A stretch of 64,000 nt of DNA from an uncultured Pirellula sp. (lineage in GTDB: Bacteria > Planctomycetota > Planctomycetia > Pirellulales > Pirellulaceae). The notes beneath the pieces were generated by a model, which was given only the letters and a program-made list of their open reading frames with translations, was not told the DNA's origin and did not search any database. The position numbers and the translations under genes were made by a program. Below, in pieces: positions 9,501-17,992 of this stretch; position 1 is the first letter of the stretch, and every line of letters begins with the position of its first letter. The stretch is from NCBI GenBank assembly GCA_903858115.1, contig CAIOHR010000096.1, positions 62,001-126,000 of the forward strand, in the 5' to 3' direction.

Positions 9501-10549
9501 TGGAAGCGTGGATAACGACAACCAAACCGAACGGAGTCGTTGCAGCCAGAGGTGGCCCCGCAGAAGGCTTCGCGCTTTCGATTGCCGAAGGGCACGCAGT
9601 GTTTAGCATTCGATCAGGCGGAGATTTGTCGTCCGTGAAGAGTCCGAATCGAGTCATCGGTGGGTGGCACCATCTGGTGGGCGTTCTCACGCCGGACAAA
9701 AAAATGCAACTTTATATCGACGGCGAACGTGTCGCGGAAGGGAAGTCCACAGGCTTGTTGACCAAGGATCCAGCGCAAGGGCTAGAGATCGGTGCTGATC
9801 TGGCTGGAGCTGTTGGCGAATACGAATCACCCAACTCGTTTACTGGGATCATCGACGAAGTGAGACTTTATTTCGCAGAAACGTCCGCTGAAGTAGTTGC
9901 AGAACGATTCAAGAACGGTTCGGAGCTGGGGAGAGATCCACGATTAGTTTTGACATTCGATGACGGCACCGCCAGGGACTTCTCTACTTACCGAAACAAC
10001 GGAACCATGGAAGGTGGTATCTTGGTAGATGGACATATTGGCAAAGCGATGCGTTTCACGTCCCAAGGAGCGAAGAAGGCAGGGGCTGAGGCAAACAATT
10101 CGAAAAAGAAAGCAACTCGAGCTGCTACAACCGAATCTAATGCGTCTGCTCCTACTCCGCCAGCGGCCAACCAAACGGCTTCCAATCAAGCGCAAGGCAA
10201 TAGCTTTGTGAAGCCGAAATGGACATCGGACGTTCCCATTTATGTTCGTGCGATGGTCCTTTCTGGTAATAAGCTATTCATCGCTGGCCCGCTCGATATC
10301 ATCGATGAAGAAAAGACTTTCAAGCAACTATCTGAACGAGATCCTGAAGTTCAATCGCTCCTCGCGAAACAAGATGACGCGATGGAAGGAAAGTTCAGTG
10401 GTAAGTTGTTGACGGTGGACTGCGACTCGAGCACCGTTGAAAGTGAAATCGATTTGGGAACACTCCCAGCTTGGGATGGTATGGCGGGTGCGAACGGAAG
10501 TCTTTTCTTATCCACAACAGATGGGCAATTGATATGTTTCGGCAAGTAA
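6545..10549 (+). CDS. Giant secreted methyltransferase-like / PQQ-propeller / LamG protein
   Basis: 1334 residues with a signal peptide (hydrophobic FVLFSLILPFGLLQPLAIG, cleavage near residue 26). Residues about 30-140 resemble a class I SAM-methyltransferase fold (VHLGVGNGELTSSL, then LDRDPIRVKAARE). From about 140 to 960 come PQQ-type beta-propeller blades, recognisable as repeated A-x-D-x-x-T-G-K-x-x-W strings such as AFEASTGKQLWAKQ and AFDEKEGKQLWAHT. A LamG/concanavalin-like domain follows at about 970-1140 (LEAWITT, GWHHLVGVL, LYIDGERV). A low-complexity Ala/Lys/Ser/Thr linker leads to a last propeller-like segment ending DGQLICFGK. The architecture is of planctomycete type; no enzymatic role can be assigned. 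The next gene overlaps its last 16 bases. Confidence 0.85.
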   Translation: MRFYRPSFVLFSLILPFGLLQPLAIGADSAMEASKILAESGVTGGFIVHLGVGNGELTSSLRSSDSIQVQGLDRDPIRVKAARETIRNSGNYGNVAIERLEGKQLPYVDNLVNLMVIEDLGDLDWEEVMRVLVPNGVAYLKSSDGNWKKTVKPRPKNIDEWSHYLHDATGNSVAHDEVVAPPRHLQWVGSPRYSRHHDRMASMSALVSTGGKMFYIMDEGSRISIQLPSKWKLIARDAFNGTILWKRDINTWQSHLWPLKSGPSQLSRRLVSDDKTVYAPLGYDAPLSAIDANTGKTIRVYEGTDATEEIVNTQGRLFLVVRKGDAELANYAPVNGRVGDQALAREMFWNEEPRLLMAFEASTGKQLWAKQAKVSPLTLAADSENAYFHDGEKLICLDQKTGAMLWQSESVSRRNQFTFNFGPRLVIHDDVVLYAGGDGKMLSISKQDGKTLWKAEHPNSGYQSPQDLLVVDGLVWCAPTTSGKDSGIYTGRDPKTGDVKKSFAPDVQTYWFHHRCYIAKATDKFLMPSRTGIEFVSPEKEHWDIHHWVRGGCLYGIMPCNGLTYAPPHNCACYPEAKLFGFNALAPLAPTRPIPTEVSEEGRLEKGPSYDIALEDASSQPEGDWPTFRHDPARSGAASTAIDAKVQKKWSIPLGGRLTSPVIANGKVFVAKMDEHTLYAFDEKEGKQLWAHTIGARIDSPPTIHKGKVVFGGADGWIYCLQSSDGSLAWRYRGAPLDRRTMAYEQLESLWPVHGSVLIQNDVVHSVAGRSAFLDGGLRLIRQDLATGKKLSESLMDSTNPETGGDLQELVKVLQMPVGLTDILSSDGKYIFMKSQKFDLEGKRLDLGPNSGDFVGQASVQRGEGAHLFAPMGFLDDSWFHRSYWVLGKSFAGGHGGYYQAGRFAPSGRLLVQGNGYVYGYGRKPEYLRWTTTMEHQLFKAEPNAPELPEDIQKVGGGASSGAMPEVFAQFPKSPSLNPLGQPITLEAWITTTKPNGVVAARGGPAEGFALSIAEGHAVFSIRSGGDLSSVKSPNRVIGGWHHLVGVLTPDKKMQLYIDGERVAEGKSTGLLTKDPAQGLEIGADLAGAVGEYESPNSFTGIIDEVRLYFAETSAEVVAERFKNGSELGRDPRLVLTFDDGTARDFSTYRNNGTMEGGILVDGHIGKAMRFTSQGAKKAGAEANNSKKKATRAATTESNASAPTPPAANQTASNQAQGNSFVKPKWTSDVPIYVRAMVLSGNKLFIAGPLDIIDEEKTFKQLSERDPEVQSLLAKQDDAMEGKFSGKLLTVDCDSSTVESEIDLGTLPAWDGMAGANGSLFLSTTDGQLICFGK

Positions 10550-11541
10550 CGAAATCGGCGAGTCTCTTCTGGTTGTTCCTTGTTGCATTCATTGCGAGCC
10601 ATCCCACGCACTTACTGGCTTGCAACATTCCGGTCTTTCGCTATGCCCTAGAGCGATGGAATCCTGATACGACCAAGGTTTTGATTTTCTACGATGGTTC
10701 GTTGCGGAAAGAGGACGAAGCACTAGTCGGCCGGTTCGAAATGGAAACGACAGCGCGAGGTGGCATGACAAACGCCGAAGTGATCCGAATGGATGTCTCT
10801 GGGGGGATAGGGGAGCGAGAGCGACTTTGCTGGAACAAAATTCAGAAGGATGCGAAGGTAAATTTCCCATACGTCGCCGTTCAGTTTTCGTTGAGCAACA
10901 ACCGATTGGTGACTCCATGGCATGGTCCCTTGAGCGAATCATCGCTTCAGCTCTTGCGAGAGTCTCCAGCTCGACATGAATTAGCTAAGCGTTTCCTCAC
11001 TGGGCATTCGGTTGTTTGGTTGTTGGTGAAATCCAATGACGACACAAAGAACCGAAATGCGAAGGAACTTCTTGAAGCGGAACTGAGTATCCTGGAAAAG
11101 AAGATCAAGCTGCCAGACGGAATTGGTTTACCAGGTTCAGAGTTGTATTCTGAAGTACCGCTCTTGGTGAAGTTTTCCATTTTGGAATTGGATCCAAAAG
11201 ACCCAAAAGAACAGTTGTTGGTGAAGTTGTTTCAAGGGTTCGAATCAATCCAATCGGACGAGCCTTTGCTGGTTCCTGTATTTGGAAAAGGGCGTGCACT
11301 TGAAGTCCTTACCGCCAGCCAGGTGGATGGTCCTTTGGTCAGTGACTTGACGATGTTTCTTTGCGGTGCATGTTCATGTCAAGTCAAAGAAAGAAATCCT
11401 GGCTTTGATTTGTGGATGTCTGTCGACTGGAACCGGGAGTTATTCGGAGAGTCTGGAGATGTACCGGAAGCCGTCTCAACGTTAGCCAGAAAATCATCGA
11501 CTCCCAAAACCTTAGTCATCCCGCCAGGCAAGTCGAAATAA
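10534..11541 (+). CDS. Secreted protein of unknown function (CNIPVFRYALERW family)
   Basis: 335 residues. The start at ATG 10534 overlaps the previous stop by 16 bases and gives a clean signal peptide (SLFWLFLVAFIASHPTHLLA, then Cys). The mature protein opens with ACNIPVFRYALERW, a segment I associate with unassigned planctomycete secreted proteins. A cysteine cluster, FLCGACSCQV, lies near the C-terminus. The Cys after LLA could make it a lipoprotein, but the lipobox is not ideal. Translational coupling to the propeller protein suggests joint use. Function unknown; I saw no catalytic motif. Confidence 0.75.
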   Translation: MFRQVTKSASLFWLFLVAFIASHPTHLLACNIPVFRYALERWNPDTTKVLIFYDGSLRKEDEALVGRFEMETTARGGMTNAEVIRMDVSGGIGERERLCWNKIQKDAKVNFPYVAVQFSLSNNRLVTPWHGPLSESSLQLLRESPARHELAKRFLTGHSVVWLLVKSNDDTKNRNAKELLEAELSILEKKIKLPDGIGLPGSELYSEVPLLVKFSILELDPKDPKEQLLVKLFQGFESIQSDEPLLVPVFGKGRALEVLTASQVDGPLVSDLTMFLCGACSCQVKERNPGFDLWMSVDWNRELFGESGDVPEAVSTLARKSSTPKTLVIPPGKSK

Positions 11542-11654
11542 GGCTAGGGAGCGGGCCTGCGTCGTATTTCAGTAGCAACATGACGGCTAGCTTTACCCGA
11601 CAGATTCATGCTCAAAGGACATTCTCCAAAGAATTCTACCCCAAACGATGGAAC

Positions 11655-13520
11655 ATGATTGAAATGTTGACTCACGCACTCACCGCCAAGTCGATTCGCC
11701 TTGTGCGTGGTCTGTCGATAGCGGTTTCGCTGATGGTCGTCGCCTGCATCTCAGGCACACAAGGAAACGCTTTTGAAAGGCCCAACGTCGTAATCTTTTT
11801 AGCCGACGACGCTGGTTGGGGCGACTACAGCCACTGCGGGAACAAACAAGTTCACACACCCAACATCGATTCTATCGCAGAGAAAGGCGTCAAGCTGGAT
11901 CGTTTCTTTGTCTGTCCAGTCTGTTCACCAACGCGTGCCGAGTTTCTAACTGGGCGATATCACTTGCGCGGCGGTGTACGCGGCGTTTCCACCGGGCAGG
12001 AGCGTTTGGACCTCGACGAACGGACTATTGCGGAAGCTTACCAAACTGCGGGTTATGCCACCGGAGCCTTTGGCAAATGGCACAATGGAAGCCAATGGCC
12101 TTACCATCCGATGGCACGCGGGTTCGATGAGTACTTTGGTCATTCATCCGGTCACTGGGGGGAATACTTTGATGCTCCACTGGAAGATAACGGTCGAATG
12201 ATTCGCACCAAGGGTTACATTGTCGATGTTTGTACCGATCGAGCGATTGACTTTATCGAACGCAATCAATCGAAGCCCTTTTTGTGCTACATTCCCTTTA
12301 CGACACCACATTCGCCCTGGGCTGCACCGGATTCCAATTGGAAAAAGTTCAAAGAGAAACCGATCGTGCAACGAGCAACCGTTTCCGAACAAGAGAACAT
12401 CGATCAAACACGTTGTGCACTGGCGATGATCGAGAATCAAGATACGAATGTGGGCCGTGTGTTGTCGAAGCTAGAAGAACTCAAGCTCACAGAGAACACG
12501 ATCGTACTTTATTTTTCCGACAATGGCCCGAATAGCGCTCGATGGACGGGTGGAATGAAGGGTAGGAAAGGGACTACCGATGAAGGTGGAGTACGTTCGG
12601 TTTGCTTTATCCGCTGGCCTGCAAAACTTCCCGCAGGTCACACCGTCACTCAGATTGCTGGTGCCATCGACCTCTTGCCGACATTGACTTCGCTCTCCGG
12701 AGTAACGCGGGTCGGTGACAAAACGCTAGATGGTCGCGATTTGTCTCCGTTGATGCTAAAGCAAACATCGGAGGGGCCTGATAGAATGATCTTTACTACC
12801 TGGGCAGGGAAAGTCAGTGTCCGAACGCAGCAGTATCGATTGGATGAACGCGGTGAATTATTTGATATGATCTCCGATCCAGGCCAAACCGCTTCGATCG
12901 CAAAGACGTTGCCTGAAATCACCGATCGATTGAAGCGTGCCGTGGATGCTTGGCGAGAAGAAATGGTACCCAAGATCCGTTCTGCACCAGAATCGGACCG
13001 CATTGGAAAAAAGAGAAATGCAGGTGGCAATGCAGTGGATCCTCGTCCTATTCCCGTCGGCTATGCGGAGTTCCCGATCACCATGCTCCCTGCGCGAGAT
13101 GGAGAGCCGCTCGGGGAAGTGAATCGCAGTAGCGGTGCACCGAACTGTTCGTACTTTGTGAATTGGAAAAGTCTCGAAGACAGTATGGTTTGGTTGGTAG
13201 ACGTTCATTCGACCGGGCGATACGAAGTGGTTATCGACTACACTTGTCCAATCGCGGACGCTGGGTCTCTCGTAGAACTATCTCTGGGAGGTAATCGACT
13301 TACGGGCAGAGTATCGCCCGGATGGGATCCACCCCTATACACCAATCAAGACACACTACCGCGTCCCGCAGGCGAATCGCAAATGAAGGATTTTCGACCG
13401 TTAAAATTAGGTGAGATTCATTTGGAAAAAGGAGAGTCGCAATTGAAGCTGCGTGCCATCGATATTCCTGGTAAATCGGTGATGGATGTTCGCAGGGTTA
13501 CACTGACCCTTTTGCCGTAG
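11655..13520 (+). CDS. Secreted arylsulfatase-type sulfatase
   Basis: Formylglycine-dependent sulfatase, about 621 residues from ATG 11655. The N-terminus is a signal peptide (LVRGLSIAVSLMVVACISGTQGNA). NVVIFLADDAGWGD carries the metal-binding Asp pair (51, 52). C90-S-P-T-R94 is the Cys-type modification motif, with the expected AEFLTGR following. GAFGKWHNG and LYFSDNGPNS supply further metal and substrate residues. The C-terminal about 170 residues form an added beta-rich module after the core. The frame is open further left: ATG 11580 is an alternative start, and the longest form would overlap the previous gene, which I think unlikely. Sulfatases of this kind attack sulfated algal polysaccharides; the actual substrate is unknown. 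A sulfatase maturase is not in the window. Confidence 0.9.
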   Translation: MIEMLTHALTAKSIRLVRGLSIAVSLMVVACISGTQGNAFERPNVVIFLADDAGWGDYSHCGNKQVHTPNIDSIAEKGVKLDRFFVCPVCSPTRAEFLTGRYHLRGGVRGVSTGQERLDLDERTIAEAYQTAGYATGAFGKWHNGSQWPYHPMARGFDEYFGHSSGHWGEYFDAPLEDNGRMIRTKGYIVDVCTDRAIDFIERNQSKPFLCYIPFTTPHSPWAAPDSNWKKFKEKPIVQRATVSEQENIDQTRCALAMIENQDTNVGRVLSKLEELKLTENTIVLYFSDNGPNSARWTGGMKGRKGTTDEGGVRSVCFIRWPAKLPAGHTVTQIAGAIDLLPTLTSLSGVTRVGDKTLDGRDLSPLMLKQTSEGPDRMIFTTWAGKVSVRTQQYRLDERGELFDMISDPGQTASIAKTLPEITDRLKRAVDAWREEMVPKIRSAPESDRIGKKRNAGGNAVDPRPIPVGYAEFPITMLPARDGEPLGEVNRSSGAPNCSYFVNWKSLEDSMVWLVDVHSTGRYEVVIDYTCPIADAGSLVELSLGGNRLTGRVSPGWDPPLYTNQDTLPRPAGESQMKDFRPLKLGEIHLEKGESQLKLRAIDIPGKSVMDVRRVTLTLLP

Positions 13521-13616
13521 TCACAACCGATGAAGCCATCCAAGCAATCCAACAACAACGAAATCGAAGACTACGATTCCGACAACAATCCAACCAACGA
13601 TTGGTGCAGGGCGACT

Positions 13617-14039
13617 TCACTCGGCCTTAGATTGCCTGGCTTTTCTAGCTGAGATAAAGGACTGAACACAGACGCCGACAAACGTCAAGCAAACAACCGC
13701 CATCGACCAAACCATGCCGACGGCCAACATGTTTACTTCCTTTTCTTGAAAAATCTTCAGCAGTTGGGACACGCCCTGAAAAAGGCACAGTAGTGCTCCG
13801 ATGGTTCCCACCATGGCGGCTCCATGCATGGAATGCTTTCTCGTGTTACCGCCTCGAGTTCCGATCGCCCCCAGAAGGATCAATACGATTCCAAAACCGG
13901 CAGGAATCAACCAAGTGCCTGGCTGAAAAGTACTAGCAAGGTCTTGGAAAGCCTCTGTCACCCCCCCAGCCTTGAGGAAAGCGGTGAATAGGGAAAGTCC
14001 GCACAAAACACAGCCAAAAAGAATCGTAATAAACGGCAT
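13617..14039 (-). CDS. Small four-helix membrane protein, unknown function
   Basis: 140 residues with four hydrophobic segments (about 3-22, 43-62, 75-95 and 104-127) and a short basic C-terminal tail (ARKARQSKAE). It lies convergent to the sulfatase and divergent from the FHA gene. I do not recognise a family. Hydrophobic pattern, ATG start and codon use support a real gene. The region ahead of it (14040-14293) carries the strong dyad and tandem repeats described separately. Confidence 0.65.
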   Translation of the reverse strand: MPFITILFGCVLCGLSLFTAFLKAGGVTEAFQDLASTFQPGTWLIPAGFGIVLILLGAIGTRGGNTRKHSMHGAAMVGTIGALLCLFQGVSQLLKIFQEKEVNMLAVGMVWSMAVVCLTFVGVCVQSFISARKARQSKAE

Positions 14040-14102
14040 AATGGTTATTTGGGAAGGAGAGAGTTGCTAAAAAATACACTTAGAGCGATCAGAATACATT
14101 CC

Positions 14103-14124
14103 AGAAAGTTGACGTCAACTTTCT
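14103..14124. promoter_or_regulatory. Perfect 22-bp palindrome in a divergent promoter region
   Basis: The half-site AGAAAGTTGAC is followed directly by its exact reverse complement GTCAACTTTCT. It lies between the divergent four-helix membrane protein (minus) and the FHA protein (plus), about 64 bases from the first start. A gapless dyad of this length looks like an operator for a dimeric regulator. The regulator is not known. Confidence 0.5.
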
Positions 14125-14137
14125 TGGACCGTACAGT

Positions 14138-14190
14138 GAATTGTCGCGTGGGAATTGTTGCGCGGGAATTGTCTCGCGGAATTGGCTCGT
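14138..14190. repeat. Four short tandem repeats (GAATTGTYGCGNGG type)
   Basis: Four head-to-tail units of 12-14 bases: GAATTGTCGCGTGG (14138), GAATTGTTGCGCGG (14152), GAATTGTCTCGCG (14166) and GAATTGGCTCGT (14179). The block is bracketed by similar strings, CGTACAGTGAAT and CGTACGGTGAAT. It lies 14 bases after the 22-bp palindrome and about 100 bases before the FHA gene. Either iterated binding sites or a slippage-born minisatellite would fit. Confidence 0.55.
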
Positions 14191-14293
14191 ACGGTGAATG
14201 AGCTAGCTAGGGTCATATCAGGTTGAAATCCAATACCGGTTTGGATGCATCGACGAACGGATTCACTTTTCTATTTAGCGTTCGAGATCAAAC

Positions 14294-14713
14294 ATGGCAA
14301 ATTTTGGGTTCCTCGTTCCAACAGGCGGTGGCGAAGACATCCCGTTGAAAAAAGATCGCATTTTGGTTGGTCGCAGAGACAATTGTGACATCGTTCTTCG
14401 GTTCGCAAACGTCTCGGGCCAGCATTGCCGATTGACTCTCGAACAAGGATATTGGTTTGTCAAGGATCTGGATAGCCGAAACGGAACCAAGGTAAATGGC
14501 TATCGCGTTGCTAGAAAACGGCTAGACCCCGGGGTAATTCTCACGATCGCCAAGCATCAATACGAGATCCGCTACAATCCAATGGATCTCGGAGCAATGG
14601 GACCTCCACCCGCGGATGACGATGCCATCGACATGTCGATGCGATCCTCACTCATGGAAAGAGCAGGACTCGATCGTCGCAAGAAACCAGACTCCGACTC
14701 AAGCGACGAATAA
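14294..14713 (+). CDS. FHA-domain protein
   Basis: 139 residues that are almost entirely one forkhead-associated domain, a phosphothreonine-peptide reader. The ordered motifs are ILVGRRDNCDIVL (GR with following Ser/Asp region), NVSGQHCRL (the S-x-x-H element) and DLDSRNGTKVNG (the N-G-T loop), all in residues 20-75. The last 45 residues are acidic and probably disordered. No other domain is attached, so it may act as an adaptor for a Ser/Thr kinase encoded elsewhere. The PP2C phosphatase at 24964-26286 is the only phospho-signalling partner in the window and is not adjacent. Confidence 0.9.
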   Translation: MANFGFLVPTGGGEDIPLKKDRILVGRRDNCDIVLRFANVSGQHCRLTLEQGYWFVKDLDSRNGTKVNGYRVARKRLDPGVILTIAKHQYEIRYNPMDLGAMGPPPADDDAIDMSMRSSLMERAGLDRRKKPDSDSSDE

Positions 14714-14815
14714 ACTTCGATAATTTCTTCGCTTAACAGCGGTCAACAGTTAGCCGAAGGCGTACTCGCTGTCATCGATCGGCGGACTTCACGATGACGT
14801 TTGCATACTCGATTT

Positions 14816-16201
14816 TCAATCAGATAAGAGTTGCTTCATACTCGCCATGAGGAGCGGTTCGACAGTTGGTGCGACATTGGAGGCTGTTGGTCCTGTTTCA
14901 TATCCACCTTCGGAATACGCAACGGAAGTTCCGATGTACGCGGGGCCATAATCACCATAAGCGGCCATCATCACATGAAGATCAGGTCGCATGGCTTTCG
15001 CGGCAAGCTGATACTCGACGAAAAGTTCACCGGGCATAAAGAGCATTCGGGTGTTGCCAAGTGTCAAACATGCGAGCTCTACTTGGTGTCCTTTTTGTAC
15101 CCTCTCAAGCCATGCCAGTTGATCGGCAAAGGACACGTATCCCTTGGGATCCGTGGACTTGAGCTTCTCGACCAAAAACTCTTCAGTCAAATGAGTCGCC
15201 GTCGGCAAGGATATAGGAAGCGTTTTCCACCCGATATCGGAAGCCATAATAGGAACTGGCTTTGCCATGTCAAAGGCTTCGCGCATTCCATCGGCTAGAC
15301 GATTCGCCAAGATCATTCGATTCGTTTGGCTACCATCGTTGTACTTACCTGAAGTCACATTTCCTCCTGCTCCATTGAAGTGAACATGCATAGCCATGTT
15401 TACGTCTTGCCCTCGGATAAATCGTGCGATCCCGGGAAAATCAGGGCTCGGGATTCCTAAACGATAGTAACTCTGAGGATGGCAAGCGTAAGCGCTAAGG
15501 ATCGCAACCGGCTTCTCTTTATTCCAGAATGCAAAGATCGAAACGACAGGATCGATGACTCCTTCCGGCTCTGCGCGAACCGCTGCACTCTTCGTAGAAC
15601 TTGTTCGGGTGGCTACAATCTTCCCCTCAGGTCCCTTGATGCGGCGCTGGCTTGCTACTTCTTTGACGACAGCTTGGCTGTAAGCGGCATGCGTTACCGT
15701 TTGGGCTCCTGGGATGGAATCACGTAGCGCATCCGCAGCACGCTTGATGACGATGCGATGAAAATCACCATCAAAGCGATTGTATCCCTGCAAGCCCATC
15801 TCTCGAATGATTCGCTCGGCAGTGAAATCACACCCGGGTGCATCATGTTGATGAAGTGTATGAACGGCAACACGATTGGGAATCGTCCCAGCTGCGTTCG
15901 CCAATGCAACTCGAAATGCATCGTGTCCTTCGTTAGCAATGCCAATCCAATCGACGGCACAAAGAACGATCGGCTCTCCTGAACCGATGAGAACGACACC
16001 CCGCGCGCGCAATGTCAGATCATCGAGTCGCTTGACGGGATCGTAAGCCATGGCGGATCCGATCGGCGGTGTCGCATCGACATCAAAGACCGCGACCTTG
16101 AGAGGCTCATCAGACCTAACTTCGGCTCCTAGTTGGAAAGCCCAAACGCAAGCGACTTGTACCCATACGAGGCGAACAAACAGGGATCGATATATTGGCA
16201 C
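14816..16201 (-). CDS. Secreted neutral/alkaline ceramidase-like hydrolase
   Basis: 461 residues, GTG start, with a signal peptide ([21 protein letters not shown]). [13 protein letters not shown] and the [13 protein letters not shown] motif (zinc-type His/Asp region) place it with the neutral/alkaline non-lysosomal ceramidase-like proteins that are frequent in planctomycetes. [19 protein letters not shown] later in the protein is a second conserved block. Real ceramidases are longer (over 650 residues) with a C-terminal domain that is missing here, so the true substrate may be another amide or ester. It stands alone on the minus strand after the RNB gene; the 120-base gap holds nothing noted. 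Confidence 0.75.
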   Translation of the reverse strand: MPIYRSLFVRLVWVQVACVWAFQLGAEVRSDEPLKVAVFDVDATPPIGSAMAYDPVKRLDDLTLRARGVVLIGSGEPIVLCAVDWIGIANEGHDAFRVALANAAGTIPNRVAVHTLHQHDAPGCDFTAERIIREMGLQGYNRFDGDFHRIVIKRAADALRDSIPGAQTVTHAAYSQAVVKEVASQRRIKGPEGKIVATRTSSTKSAAVRAEPEGVIDPVVSIFAFWNKEKPVAILSAYACHPQSYYRLGIPSPDFPGIARFIRGQDVNMAMHVHFNGAGGNVTSGKYNDGSQTNRMILANRLADGMREAFDMAKPVPIMASDIGWKTLPISLPTATHLTEEFLVEKLKSTDPKGYVSFADQLAWLERVQKGHQVELACLTLGNTRMLFMPGELFVEYQLAAKAMRPDLHVMMAAYGDYGPAYIGTSVAYSEGGYETGPTASNVAPTVEPLLMASMKQLLSD

Positions 16202-16321
16202 GGCGAATCTCCAAGCAAGGTAGGCGGATTAAGGGGAAGACCATTCTACGCTATGTCGCCCATCCGCAAAATCAAGTTTCAACAAGATCTTGAACCCTGG
16301 CAATAGTTTCTAGGTTGCCCA

Positions 16322-17716
16322 TCAGAAAACGCCAACAAACCGAACTCGACGTTTGGCCGGATTTGCCTCTTCGATTCTCACTTTCACTTTATCTCCGTGG
16401 TTACAGCGAGGTAGATTCGACGCGCGAGCACGAATGGCTCCTTGTTGCGTCTGAACGATTCCCGCATCAGCGTCCACCACTTCCGCGTCGAGTACTTCAC
16501 CGATTCGATGCTGAAGAGAAACCGCTTCTATTAGATCGATTACCGCTCGGTCAACTCCGTTCGCCCTGTTTTCACTTCGCTGCATCGATTCGGGTAGCAA
16601 GGAAATGACTTCGATCAGTGACTCGGGGACTGTCTTCCGATTCGCGATTAGCAACGCGAGGTCGAGAACATATCGGTCAGCTAGCCGTCGCATAGGGGCC
16701 GTTGCATGGACATAAGTCGCCGCAATAGCGGAATGCCATGGTTTCTTTTTCGATGAAAAGATCTCGTAACTGGCACGTCCTCCCGAACGTCTTGTTTCCA
16801 ACAAGAATCGCTGGTGAGACGCATTGTTTGGATCTAAACGTCTCTGCAAATCGTAAAGTGATTCGGCAAGATGCCATTCGATTCCGAATGCATGCGCAGA
16901 TCGCCGAAGTTGCCTGATCGCGTTCTCATTGGGTGTGTCCATCGTTCGAAATAGCCCAACCTCGGCATTTCGCAATAGCTCACCAAGTGCGATGTTTACC
17001 GCAAGAGATAATGCAGAATTGACGACCTCCGAGTACAGCCGAGACCGAAGCTCCAATCGAACTCCGCCTGGCGCAGTTTCGTCGGCAATGACTTCCTGCT
17101 GTGGTGAATCTATTCTCATAGCACCACGACTTAAATCATTGAGCCACATTCGCTCTGCAAAAGCTTTAAGCAATGGGTAATTGCGAATGTCAATAGCGTC
17201 ATAAGCCAGCTTGGCACGACTTGCACAATAAATCGACTCGACTCCGTGTAGATGAAGGGTCCCATCCTTTGCGATGGAGACTGTAACGAGGATCGCGGGC
17301 CGAGGCCCCTCCGGTAATAGACTTGCCGCGTGCTGGGACAAACTCTTGGGATAGAGAGGGATCTTCCCTTCGATACCGTAGATGGTTACGCCTCGCTTCC
17401 ATGCTTCCTGAGCAACATATCCGTTATGCGGAGCAAATGCTCCGATGTCCGCTAATGCATAGTAAAGTACGATGGTTTCGCCATCCTCTTCTAGATAAAA
17501 GGCCTGATCAAGGTCCGTAGAAGTGGTAGGGTCCAAAGTCACAAAGGGAAGTCCGGTAAGGTCTATTCGGTTCCCATCCTGAAGTTGAAAACCCGATGAT
17601 GCACGAGCAGCTTCAGACTCGATCTCCGGGGAAAAGGAACGCGGAAGCTGAAACTGCTCAACGATCGAATCGATCCCCAGCTTGAGTGCTCTTTGGGCTT
17701 CTTTGTGTATTCTCAT
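16322..17716 (-). CDS. RNB-domain ribonuclease (short RNase II/R-like)
   Basis: 464 residues, about two thirds of RNase II and half of RNase R. The RNB active-site loop is TLD62PTTSTD68LD70Q71AF, so three of the four Mg-binding Asp positions are kept and the last is Gln, as in many RNase II-type RNB proteins outside the enterics. Further RNB motifs are ALADIGAFAP, SLLPEGPRP, GRASYEIFSS and HATAPMRRLADRYV, the last being the RNA-clamp region. N-terminal cold-shock domains are absent. The C-terminal about 60 residues (VDADAGIVQTQQGAIRAR, VKVRIEEANPAKRRV) may be a small S1-like barrel. A 3'-to-5' exoribonuclease role is likely but not proven. Confidence 0.85.
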   Translation of the reverse strand: MRIHKEAQRALKLGIDSIVEQFQLPRSFSPEIESEAARASSGFQLQDGNRIDLTGLPFVTLDPTTSTDLDQAFYLEEDGETIVLYYALADIGAFAPHNGYVAQEAWKRGVTIYGIEGKIPLYPKSLSQHAASLLPEGPRPAILVTVSIAKDGTLHLHGVESIYCASRAKLAYDAIDIRNYPLLKAFAERMWLNDLSRGAMRIDSPQQEVIADETAPGGVRLELRSRLYSEVVNSALSLAVNIALGELLRNAEVGLFRTMDTPNENAIRQLRRSAHAFGIEWHLAESLYDLQRRLDPNNASHQRFLLETRRSGGRASYEIFSSKKKPWHSAIAATYVHATAPMRRLADRYVLDLALLIANRKTVPESLIEVISLLPESMQRSENRANGVDRAVIDLIEAVSLQHRIGEVLDAEVVDADAGIVQTQQGAIRARASNLPRCNHGDKVKVRIEEANPAKRRVRFVGVF

Positions 17717-17992
17717 GACCTATCTCATTTTCCTTTCACAGAATACTGTCCTAACGTGCCGATCGAACAAACCGGCACCGATCGCAAGCTGGTATGAATG
17801 AACGATGACGGGTTCCGGCTGGCGGTTTGGATGTGCGGGCTAGGGATTTGATGAATTCAAGGAAACAACTTCTAGTATTTCTCGAATCGTCTAGCAATTG
17901 GAATGATACAGTCATCTTACTTTATCTTTTTTGATCCACCTATCGTCCACAAAGTTGTTACTATAGATAAGATTTCCCACTCGATTCCGCGG

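Noticed and set aside
13529-13651. 40-residue frame rich in Asn and Asp after the sulfatase
   Set aside because: No ribosome site, low-complexity composition, and it overlaps the convergent membrane-protein gene.
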